64,000 bases of DNA, from assembly GCA_964588385.1 (NCBI GenBank), contig CAZPPG010000018.1, forward strand, positions 1 through 64,000, given 5' to 3'. This DNA is from JAHBWV01 sp964588385. Lineage in GTDB: Bacteria; Planctomycetota; Phycisphaerae; Phycisphaerales; UBA1924. The notes beneath the pieces are model-generated. The model was not told where the DNA came from, made no database searches, and worked only from the letters and a program-made list of their open reading frames with translations. The number at the start of each line of letters is the position of its first letter. The stretch's first letter is position 1. Made by a program: the position numbers and the translations under genes. Below, piece after piece: positions 1 to 6,955 of this stretch.

Positions 1-269
1 CTTGGCCCGGCAGAGTCACGCTATCCGAAGAAGGCACGGGCACTGTCCGCATTCGCAAGGGAGCGGGTGGATATGTGACAATTACCGATTCTGATGGAAT
101 CATGCACCGGCACTACTTCCGGCCGAATACGGCCGCGGGTTGGAGCTCGCTTCACAGCTATCTCCCAAACCCGCCTGGAGCCCCCTTTCAACGCGGACCC
201 ACGAGGTTTCTCGTGCGCATTCAGGCCATGCCTGTCGAGGACTCGGAAGAAGTCGAAGCGGGTGAATGA
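1..269 (+). CDS. 3' part of an unidentified gene (start outside window)
   Basis: The frame beginning at base 3 is open from the window edge to the TGA at 267-269, giving 88 visible residues. A GTG at 75 could start a 64-residue protein, but the frame is open upstream of it, so the real start is probably outside the window. The visible part is soluble, with the stretch GYVTITDSDG and an acidic end (EDSEEVEAGE). I recognise no domain. It ends one base before the ATG of the HTH gene at 271, so the two are almost certainly co-transcribed. Such a small-gene plus HTH layout is typical of toxin-antitoxin or other regulatory pairs, but nothing in the sequence proves that. Confidence 0.5.
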   Translation, partial: WPGRVTLSEEGTGTVRIRKGAGGYVTITDSDGIMHRHYFRPNTAAGWSSLHSYLPNPPGAPFQRGPTRFLVRIQAMPVEDSEEVEAGE

Positions 270-270
270 C

Positions 271-654
271 ATGCTGAGCAACAAGACATCTCGGAATGCT
301 CTCAGTCAGCGCCGAGAAGAGCTGCGGATGTCATTCACTGTACTTGGCAGGCGCAGCGGTATTGCTCTCTCGACAGTTCGCCGCATCCTGAGCGGTCGCG
401 TGGCCGACCCGTCCGACCCGCGAGTGATCGCTGTTGCCGCCGCGTTGGGCATTCTGCCCGATGGCGGTTCCGTTCCTGTTCAGACGATGCGCAAGCGTCA
501 GGCCCGGCTGAAGGCCGAGCAGGTCGCGAGACTCGTGCAGGGAACCTGTGCGCTTGAGGATGCCGCGGTCGATCAAGTCACGTACAAGAAGATGATCGAG
601 TTGACCTACGCGGAGATGCTCGCGGGATCGCCGCGCCGATTGTGGGCGAGATAG
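271..654 (+). CDS. XRE-type helix-turn-helix regulator
   Basis: This is a 127-residue protein. Residues about 8-62 form a lambda-repressor-like HTH (LSQRREELRMS...LGRRSG.ALSTVRRILSGR), followed by a basic linker and a helical tail ending AEMLAGSPRRLW. HTH proteins with this kind of tail are common in planctomycetes and are often the antitoxin or repressor of a two-gene unit. ATG at 271 was chosen because it follows the upstream stop by one base; the longer frame back to 94 overlaps the upstream gene and has no HTH-like content. It probably binds DNA as a dimer and may autoregulate its operon; this is inferred from the family. Confidence 0.75.
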   Translation: MLSNKTSRNALSQRREELRMSFTVLGRRSGIALSTVRRILSGRVADPSDPRVIAVAAALGILPDGGSVPVQTMRKRQARLKAEQVARLVQGTCALEDAAVDQVTYKKMIELTYAEMLAGSPRRLWAR

Positions 655-768
655 GCCCGCTCGCGTTTCTCATCGGGCCGGTGGGCGGACCCGCGTCACC
701 GCCGGAAGAGCACTGACCCGAAGCGAGTCAGTGGCACGCGGAGCTGACAGGCATCGGCTGTCGAAGCT

Positions 769-1569
769 TCACTCACTCGCCAGCACCTTCACCATCTCCC
801 TGCCCTGCGGCACGAGCTGGTGGTCGCGCACGAAGTTGTTCACGTCCGCGACGGGGACCCACTCGACGCGTTCGTACTCCCAGGAGCCGCCCGTGATACG
901 GCGGCGGGCCTCTTCGAGGCCGACGACGAGCTTGGTCCGCATGACGACGTCGTAGGAGCGGGCTTCTTCATTGAGGACGACCATGACCGGGTCGCACGCG
1001 CCGAGGGCCTCGGCGGGGAGCCCGACTTCCTCTTCGAGTTCGCGGACGAGCACGCGGCGGAGGAGGAGGGCGTCAAAGGGCTGCCCCTCGCCGGGGGGAT
1101 CGACGCCTCCGGCGGGCGCGAACTCCCAGAGGCCGCCGTACATGCGGGTCTTGGAGGCGCGGAGGCCCATGAGCACGTGCTCGATGCCGTCGCGATCGCG
1201 CGCGGTGACGACGCCGGTGAGGGCAAGCAATCGCACGCCCGCGCACTCGGGCACGATCCCCGCGACAGCCAGGCGCCGGTAGCGCTCGACGCGGCAGGTG
1301 AAGACGCCGGGGGAGGCGACGTGACGCACACCGAGGCGCGTGCCGGAGCTGGCATCCGGCGGCGTCCACGCTTCAACACTCAGGAACGAGCCATCGAAGA
1401 GGCGTTCATTTTTGGAGCAGAGCGTGTCCCATGCGCGATCGATCGCGACCGAGCCGGGTGATGAGGTCGTGTGCAGGCGGAAGCGGAGACCGCCTGATCC
1501 ATTCGCTGGCCCACGGCCTGTGCCCGGCGCGAGGGTCCACGCGCGGCATGTTGATGCCCGATCGTGCAT
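769..1569 (-). CDS. Nudix hydrolase
   Basis: This 266-residue protein has a Nudix domain in its C-terminal half. The Nudix box reads GGVDPPGEGQ...RELEEEVGL; the catalytic REhxEEhGh core (RELEEEVGL) is intact, with a slightly longer spacing before it than the consensus. The family hydrolyses nucleoside diphosphates linked to another moiety, using Mg bound by the box glutamates. The substrate cannot be read from sequence. ATG at 1569 is preferred over a GTG at 1593 because GGAG lies six bases before the ATG. It is the last gene of a minus-strand run, 115 bases after the YbaB gene, and may be read from that operon. The N-terminal 110 residues are unassigned. Confidence 0.8.
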   Translation of the reverse strand: MHDRASTCRAWTLAPGTGRGPANGSGGLRFRLHTTSSPGSVAIDRAWDTLCSKNERLFDGSFLSVEAWTPPDASSGTRLGVRHVASPGVFTCRVERYRRLAVAGIVPECAGVRLLALTGVVTARDRDGIEHVLMGLRASKTRMYGGLWEFAPAGGVDPPGEGQPFDALLLRRVLVRELEEEVGLPAEALGACDPVMVVLNEEARSYDVVMRTKLVVGLEEARRRITGGSWEYERVEWVPVADVNNFVRDHQLVPQGREMVKVLASE

Positions 1570-1684
1570 GAACTCTCCGGCGGGTTCGATCACACGAGTC
1601 TGTATCGGTGATCGGGGGCGGGGCCGTGGGCGGAGGAGGGCGAGGGGTATGACTTCCGGGGCGTGAAAGAGGCGTCTGCCACGC

Positions 1685-2068
1685 TTATCGGAGCAAGCCG
1701 CCGAGTGAGGAGCCGAGTTCTCCTGAGAGATCGGGCAGTCCGAGGGCGTCGGCCTCTCGCTTCACGACCTCCTGGGCCTTGGCGCGGGCCTTGGCGAGCG
1801 CCTCATTCACGGCCTCGACGATGAGGGAGTGGGCCATGGCGCGGTCGCTCTCGCTCGCGGCGATTCCCGCGCCGAGCGTCGGCGCGATGTCGATGGAGAC
1901 GAGGCGGAGATCGCCGCTGGCGACCGCGCGAACCAGCCCGCCACCGGAGTCGCCGGTGACGCGGGCGTGCTCGAGCTCGAGGCGCACGCGTTGGGCGGAC
2001 TCGGCGAGCTTGTCCTTGTTCTTCATGAGGGCCGAGAGCGCGCCCAGTGTCTTCAGGTTGTCGAACAT
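1685..2068 (-). CDS. YbaB/EbfC family nucleoid-associated protein
   Basis: This 127-residue protein has the family layout: N-terminal MFDNLKTLGALSALMKNKDKL helix, a central strand region (GLVRAVASGDLRLVSIDI), then a long C-terminal helix with many Ala, Lys and Glu. YbaB/EbfC proteins are small dimeric DNA-binding proteins of the nucleoid. In many bacteria they sit beside dnaX and recR; here the gene is instead fused into an envelope-sugar operon. Its ATG overlaps the TGA of the upstream glycosyltransferase by one base (TGATG), which points to translational coupling. Confidence 0.88.
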   Translation of the reverse strand: MFDNLKTLGALSALMKNKDKLAESAQRVRLELEHARVTGDSGGGLVRAVASGDLRLVSIDIAPTLGAGIAASESDRAMAHSLIVEAVNEALAKARAKAQEVVKREADALGLPDLSGELGSSLGGLLR

Positions 2069-3198
2069 CAGTGCCCTTTCTCTGACGCGGCGCTGTCGAA
2101 CGTGGTGCCCAGGAGGGAATCGACGCCCGCGATGACCGACTCGGTCGTGATCCGCTCGATGCGGCAGCGTTCGGGGTGATCGTTGGCCATCTCCTCCGGC
2201 GGCAGCGCGGGGTCCGCCACGAGGATCAGTTCTTCACCACCCGGCCGCGTCGGGATCGTTGTCCAGCGATGGTCGGTGGGACCGAAGAGCGTGATGAGCT
2301 TGACACCGAACGCGCCGGCGATGTGACGCGGCCCGGTGTCGTTGGTCACCATGATCGAGGCCCGGCGCACGATCCCCTTGAGCGAGCCGAGCGTGACGCC
2401 GAGGTCGCAGAGGGCGCCGCAGCGCTCGCGATGCGGCTCGCGCACGCCGTTGATGACTGCGCTGATGACATCGCGCTCGCCGGGCGCGCCGTTGACGAGG
2501 ACGCGCATGCCGTGATGCTCGATGAGGCGCTCGGCCACGCGTGCGAAGCGGTCGGGGGGCCAGCGCTTGGCGGGGTTGTTGCCGCCGGGGTTGAGGATCG
2601 CGATGCGTTCCGAGGGCTCGACACCGGCCGACGCGAGGATGCCCTCCGCGGCTTGGGCCTGCTCGGGCGTGATCGCGAGTTCGAGGTGCGAATCCGGTGG
2701 GAGGAACTCGGCATCGTGGCCTGTGATGTTGAGCAGTGCGCACGCCGCCCGGTGGTAGTAGAGGCACGCGGGGATCGCGGCCCACGAGCCGTCGGCGCGT
2801 TTGGGAGCCTGGAGGCGATCGGTGAGCAGGAGCCCGCGCCCGTCGCGCTCGTAGCCGATGCGGCGCGGGATGCCGGCGATGCGCGTGATGAGGGCGGTCG
2901 AGAAGGAGTTGGTGAGCAGGAGCGCGGTGTCGTAGCGGCGCGGACGGACCTTGGCGGCGACGAACTTGGGGCCCATGACGCCCGAACCGCGCGCGACGTG
3001 GATCTCATCGAAGGAGTCCAGCCCGGAGAGGATCTCGTCGACGCCGGGCTTGACGAGCAGGCCGATGAAGATGCCCGGGAGGTTCCGGCGGATCATGCGG
3101 AGCGCGGGCGTCGCCATCACCGCGTCGCCGACCCACGAGGGACAGACCACCAGCAAGCGAAGCGTCTTCGTCGGGTTGGCCTTCAAGGGTGCGTTCAC
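2068..3198 (-). CDS. Glycosyltransferase family 9 (ADP-heptosyltransferase-like)
   Basis: From the GTG at 3198 this is 376 residues. The N-terminal Rossmann half starts LRLLVVCPSWVGDAVMATPA, the hallmark of WaaF/RfaF-type enzymes. The C-terminal half carries ILNPGGNNPAKRWP, VTNDTGPRHIAGAFG and LFGPTDHRWTT, which form the ADP-heptose site in the family. It would add heptose to the lipid-A core on the cytoplasmic face of the inner membrane. The frame is open to an ATG triplet at 3307-3315, but that overlaps the upstream gene by about 59 bases and no candidate has a good ribosome site, so the start is uncertain. The GmhB-like phosphatase in the same operon supports a heptose pathway role. Confidence 0.85.
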   Translation of the reverse strand: MNAPLKANPTKTLRLLVVCPSWVGDAVMATPALRMIRRNLPGIFIGLLVKPGVDEILSGLDSFDEIHVARGSGVMGPKFVAAKVRPRRYDTALLLTNSFSTALITRIAGIPRRIGYERDGRGLLLTDRLQAPKRADGSWAAIPACLYYHRAACALLNITGHDAEFLPPDSHLELAITPEQAQAAEGILASAGVEPSERIAILNPGGNNPAKRWPPDRFARVAERLIEHHGMRVLVNGAPGERDVISAVINGVREPHRERCGALCDLGVTLGSLKGIVRRASIMVTNDTGPRHIAGAFGVKLITLFGPTDHRWTTIPTRPGGEELILVADPALPPEEMANDHPERCRIERITTESVIAGVDSLLGTTFDSAASEKGH

Positions 3199-3256
3199 GG
3201 GTGAGAAGCGTAAAGCGTGAAACGTGGAGCGAACAGGACAAAGGGTGGGAATCCGC

Positions 3257-3880
3257 TCAGAAGGGATCGTTCTTGCGCCGCCAGTACGGGTCGTCGGGCG
3301 GGAACTCATCATCATTCACCGGTCCATCGTCGGTCAGGTTCTCTTCGATGATCTCCATGTCATGCAGCACATCCGGGTGGGACATCAGCAGGTCCTCATC
3401 GTTGAAGGCGTAGGGGTCGCGGAACTCGGGCAGGCCGAAGCGGGTCTGGTCCGACGCTTCATCCTCCCCCGGATCGCGTCCGTCGTCCGGATCCTCTTCG
3501 TCATCATCTCCGCCTCCCCCACCCCCACCACCCCCACCATCATCGTCGTCGTCATCCTGCGCATCACCATCCGGTCCGCCTCCCGGCGGATCGAGCCAGA
3601 GGTGCTCACCGGGATGGTGCTTCGTGTACCACGATCCTGTAAGGCGGCGGAGCTCGGCCGCGAAGCCGATCGCCATGAGTCGATCGCCCTCCACGAGGGC
3701 TGTGACGCCTGCACCGTCCACTTCGATGGAGACGAGGCGGACGCCTGTGCGTTCGGCGATGGCCTCGGCGCTGGCGACGACAGTGTCGTGGACGGTCGCA
3801 TCGGCCAGGGCCGCGCCCGCCGCGGCGTGCAGTCGCACGCGCGTCCAAGCGGGGCGGGCTGGCGGTGACTCGTCGCTCAC
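3257..3880 (-). CDS. Acidic hypothetical protein with Asp/Gly tract
   Basis: This 207-residue protein starts at GTG 3880, overlapping the stop of the upstream phosphatase gene by GTGA. Residues 1-105 look globular (RVRLHAAAGAALADATVHDT, then a strand-rich part ending SWYTKHHPGEHLWLDPPGG). Next comes a low-complexity run of Asp, then ten Gly, then Asp/Glu, and a tail rich in Asp and aromatic residues (PDDPYWRRKNDPF at the C-terminus). No family is recognised. Coupling to a GmhB-like phosphatase and a heptosyltransferase suggests an accessory role in envelope sugar metabolism, but that rests on position alone. A longer frame reaching to 4303 is only a shadow of the phosphatase gene. Confidence 0.7.
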   Translation of the reverse strand: MSDESPPARPAWTRVRLHAAAGAALADATVHDTVVASAEAIAERTGVRLVSIEVDGAGVTALVEGDRLMAIGFAAELRRLTGSWYTKHHPGEHLWLDPPGGGPDGDAQDDDDDDGGGGGGGGGGDDDEEDPDDGRDPGEDEASDQTRFGLPEFRDPYAFNDEDLLMSHPDVLHDMEIIEENLTDDGPVNDDEFPPDDPYWRRKNDPF

Positions 3881-4482
3881 GTTCGGAGGATAACGCGGGT
3901 CGCCGCGGCGAGGTCGGGCAGGTCCCCGCCGGGACCGACCAGGAGGCAGCGGTCGGCATCGATCCCCGCGTTGCGGCCTGCCTCGATGTCGCGCGGGGCG
4001 TCGCCGACGAGCCAAGAGCGTGCCAGATCCAGCGCCAGTTCCCTCATCGCCTCGCGGATCATCCCCGGAGCGGGCTTCCGCCACGGGTGCTCGACGTTGA
4101 AGGGCGCGACCGTGCCCTTGGGGTGATAGGGACAGAAGTAGACGCGCTCGATGAGGGGGCGGCGAGCGGTCGGGGGGGTGAGCAGCTCCAGCAGGCGGTC
4201 GTTGGTTCGGGTGACATCGGCAACGGTGCCGACGCCCCGGGCCACGAGTCCCTGATTGCTCACGACGACCAACGCGTACCCCGCGTTCACGAGCTGTTCG
4301 CACGCCTCCCGAACACCGGGCAAGAGGCGCACGAACGCCGGATCGCAGAGGTCGCCGCGGGGCGTGCCGATCCGCGGCCAGGGGAGATCCCGGTTCTCGA
4401 TCAGGGTGTCATCGCGATCAAGGAAGACGGCGGGTCGCACAACCGGATTATGGGCAGGCGCCCGTCGCCGTGCGTTTGGCAC
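3877..4482 (-). CDS. HAD-IIIA phosphatase, GmhB-like
   Basis: This 201-residue protein has the HAD signature AVFLDRDDTLIEN (motif I, catalytic DxD), VVVSNQG (motif II), and WRKPAPGM and LVGDAPRDIEAGRNAG (motifs III and IV). The order matches D,D-heptose-1,7-bisphosphate phosphatase (GmhB) and histidinol-phosphatase relatives, and the neighbouring heptosyltransferase favours heptose. The usual zinc loop is altered: CPYHPKG replaces CPHHP and both cysteines of the later C-x-C are absent (EHPWRKP). Either metal is bound differently or the loop is metal-free. GTG at 4482 has AGGG five bases upstream. It is the first gene of the operon running down to 769. Confidence 0.83.
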   Translation of the reverse strand: MPNARRRAPAHNPVVRPAVFLDRDDTLIENRDLPWPRIGTPRGDLCDPAFVRLLPGVREACEQLVNAGYALVVVSNQGLVARGVGTVADVTRTNDRLLELLTPPTARRPLIERVYFCPYHPKGTVAPFNVEHPWRKPAPGMIREAMRELALDLARSWLVGDAPRDIEAGRNAGIDADRCLLVGPGGDLPDLAAATRVILRT

Positions 4483-4616
4483 ATCACCCTGGCGTGGCCC
4501 TGCCCCTGACTGGGGGAGGCGTCACCGATACATCACGGTCGATCCCCGATCCCCACGGAACTCGGAACGAAGCGGGCGTTGAACCGTATAAATCAGACGG
4601 AGAAAGGGGGTGGGTC

Positions 4617-5804
4617 ATGACGATCCGCCTTGCGAACGCGATCTCTGGCACAACCGGCGGCAACTTCTGCAAACACGCGACGCTTGCGATCGCGCTCCTC
4701 GCGGGCGCGGCGAGCGCCTCGGCGCAGGACCAGTTCCGATTCGGCAACTCCTCTGTGGGGCGCGTTGACGAGGGACGGAGCGGCTCCGCCTCACGCGGTT
4801 CGGCCGATCGCGGGAGGGAGCGGAGCGGGTCGAGCCGCATCGACTCGTTCGCGAGCACGCGGACGACAAGCCGCCCGACGACTCTGGACCGCGCCCCCAG
4901 CTTCAATCGCACGTCGGCCGATCGGACGTGGAACTCACGCGGGTCCGGACGCTCCGGCGACGATCGTGGCCGCTCGGGCCGGTCGGCGATTGATCCCGAT
5001 GGCGACGGCATCGGCATGCGCAACCCGGGGTCCTCGCGCGACCGCGACGACAAGAACAACTGGAACAACAAGAACGACTGGGACCACAACAACGACAAGT
5101 ACAGGCACGGATACGACGGCCACAAGCGCTGGGACGATGACGACTCGTTCCGCCTCCGGGTCTCTCTTGGATCCTCGTGGTCCTCCTGCTCCTATGGCTG
5201 CGGCTCGTCCTGCGCGCACGTTTCGCACGGATATCGCGGGTATTCCGGCAACGTTTGCGGCGTGAACGCCTATCGCTGCGGGGGCTGCTCTTCGTGCCTG
5301 GGCTGGTCCGGATCCTCCGTGGTCTATTCCAGCACCTCGATCTCCAGCGGCTGGGTGGATCCCTGGAGCGTGCCGTACGTGGAGCCCGTGGTGGTGGAGC
5401 CCGTCGTTGTCGTTCCTCAGACCGTGGTGCAGCCGGTGTACGTCGTGCAGCAGCCGCTGGTGGTGTACGCGACGACGGATGTGTCGAACGCGATTCTCGC
5501 GGCGGATTCGGGGGCTCACGCGCGCGGCATCACGCTCATGAGGGCATATGCCGCACAGCAGGGACGCCTGCCCGACAACTCGGAACTCGGGCCTGCGGCT
5601 CGCGCCGCGCTCGAGAACGTCTGGCGCTTCTATGAGCGGGCGGCGCTGGCCCCCGGTGCGAACCCGGATACATATTTCATGCTGGGCGCGTGCCGCGCAC
5701 TGCGAGGCGATCGCGCCCTCGCGATCGACGCCCTGGACGCGGCCATGGCGCGGGGCGATACCGATGCGTCGGTCAGCGCGCTGCGGGCCTGGTGTGCCCA
5801 GTAA
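4617..5804 (+). CDS. Secreted Ser/Arg-rich protein with C-terminal helical repeat domain
   Basis: This 395-residue protein has a signal peptide (hydrophobic residues about 22-38, ending ASAQD). A long low-complexity part follows, rich in Ser, Arg, Gly and Asp, then an Asn/Asp/Lys stretch, a Cys-rich segment (YGCGSSCAHVSHG, CGGCSSC), and a Val/Pro run with repeated VVEPVV-type units. The C-terminal 105 residues are helical and TPR-like (NPDTYFMLGACRALRGDRALAIDALDAAM). The ATG at 4617 follows AGAAAGGGGGTGG. The next gene has the same architecture and a homologous C-terminal domain, so these are tandem paralogues. Function is unknown; an envelope or surface role is inferred from export. Confidence 0.82.
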   Translation: MTIRLANAISGTTGGNFCKHATLAIALLAGAASASAQDQFRFGNSSVGRVDEGRSGSASRGSADRGRERSGSSRIDSFASTRTTSRPTTLDRAPSFNRTSADRTWNSRGSGRSGDDRGRSGRSAIDPDGDGIGMRNPGSSRDRDDKNNWNNKNDWDHNNDKYRHGYDGHKRWDDDDSFRLRVSLGSSWSSCSYGCGSSCAHVSHGYRGYSGNVCGVNAYRCGGCSSCLGWSGSSVVYSSTSISSGWVDPWSVPYVEPVVVEPVVVVPQTVVQPVYVVQQPLVVYATTDVSNAILAADSGAHARGITLMRAYAAQQGRLPDNSELGPAARAALENVWRFYERAALAPGANPDTYFMLGACRALRGDRALAIDALDAAMARGDTDASVSALRAWCAQ

Positions 5805-6028
5805 GAGGACTCGGTTTCGCCGGGACGTCGACCCTCTCGCGTGCCATACCGTACGAAATACATACGCGTATACCGTGAACGGCTGAGTCAACTGTAACAA
5901 GGCCATGTCGGGCCGCATCTTGGGTGATGTTTGTGCGTAATAACTTGGTGTCGTGAGCGTTGTTCTTTCGGGCCGCGAGCGTCGCGACCCGGCACCGAGG
6001 GATGAACCAGATTTCGGGAGTATCACAC

Positions 6029-6850
6029 ATGCGTTCGCTTCGTCGTTCGATGGCCACCGTGCTCGCTGCGTCGGTTGTGGCGATGTCGGCGGGGCACGCG
6101 TTCGGCGGTGATCGTGGTCACGGCCGGCACGGCGGCTCTTCCCGGCACCACGACGGCTGGTCCGGCGGGTGGAGCAGCCGCACGAGCTGGCACTCGGGCG
6201 GGTCGAGTTTCTCGATCTCGATCGGGTCGGGATGGAACGACTGCTACCCGTCGCGCGTGGTGTATCGTCGGCCCGTGACGTATTGCCCGCCCGTCACGTA
6301 CTGCCCGCCTCCGGTGATCGTGCAGCGGCCGGTCGTGTACACACAGCCGGTCGTTTACTCGCAGCCGGTGGTGGTTGAGCCGGTGCGGGTAATCCAGACG
6401 CAGCAGGTGGTGCAACAGCCGGTTGTTCAGCAGGCGACCTATCAGCCGGTCTACCAGGCGCCGGCGCCCGCCCCGGCCGCGCTGCCAGCGAGCATCGTCA
6501 CGTCGGCCCCCGCGTCATCGGCGTCGGAGGACCTGACCCGCGCTCTTGCGGCGGCCAATCAGGGCGAGGATCGGCGCGCCATCGAGCTGATGCGAGCGTA
6601 CTTCCGTATCTACGCCACGCCCCCGGCCGGGCTGGTGATCTCGCGTCCGATGCTGGAGCGGCTTGAGAGGGCGTACGCCCAGCGGTGCGAGCTTGAGGAG
6701 CCGTCGCCGGACACGTACTTTGTGCTCGCGACGCTCCGGGGGCTCCTGGGGAATCGCGACGGCGCGATCGCCGCGCTGGATGCGGGCAAGGCGTGGGGCG
6801 ATCAGGACGCCTCCGCGACGCAACTTCGCGCGTGGCTTGAGAGCCGATAA
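6029..6850 (+). CDS. Secreted protein, paralogue of the preceding gene
   Basis: This 273-residue protein has a signal peptide (MRSLRRSMATVLAASVVAMS, cleavage near AFGGD), a short Gly/His/Ser-rich part, then Pro/Val repeats built on YCPPVTYCPPPVIVQRPVVY. The C-terminal domain aligns with that of the upstream gene: AIELMRAY, PSPDTYFVLATLRGLLGNRDGAIAALDAG and LRAWLESR all have counterparts there. ATG 6029 is chosen because GGGAG lies eight bases upstream; an in-frame ATG at 6002 is too close to its only purine run. A strong terminator follows at 6883. The domain looks like one to two TPR-like helical pairs, which suggests protein binding outside the cytoplasm. No enzymatic motif is seen. Confidence 0.82.
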   Translation: MRSLRRSMATVLAASVVAMSAGHAFGGDRGHGRHGGSSRHHDGWSGGWSSRTSWHSGGSSFSISIGSGWNDCYPSRVVYRRPVTYCPPVTYCPPPVIVQRPVVYTQPVVYSQPVVVEPVRVIQTQQVVQQPVVQQATYQPVYQAPAPAPAALPASIVTSAPASSASEDLTRALAAANQGEDRRAIELMRAYFRIYATPPAGLVISRPMLERLERAYAQRCELEEPSPDTYFVLATLRGLLGNRDGAIAALDAGKAWGDQDASATQLRAWLESR

Positions 6851-6882
6851 GTCGCGGCCGGCCCGTCGCATCTGTCCACATG

Positions 6883-6913
6883 CGCCCCGAACCGGGTTCG
6901 GGGCGTTTCTTTT
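6883..6913 (+). terminator. Rho-independent terminator
   Basis: A perfect 10-bp stem, CGCCCCGAAC (6883-6892) with GTTCGGGGCG (6896-6905), has a 3-nt loop and is followed directly by TTTCTTTT. It lies 32 bases after the stop of the secreted protein gene and separates it from the kinase gene at 6956. Confidence 0.93.
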
Positions 6914-6955
6914 CCGACGCGGTTTGCGATACTCTGAGAGCGTCCAGACCCACGT

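Noticed and set aside
3881..4303. N-terminal extension of the acidic protein gene to 4303
   Set aside because: The extra part is an Arg/Pro-rich out-of-frame reading of the phosphatase gene; the GTG at 3880 with its GTGA overlap explains the start.
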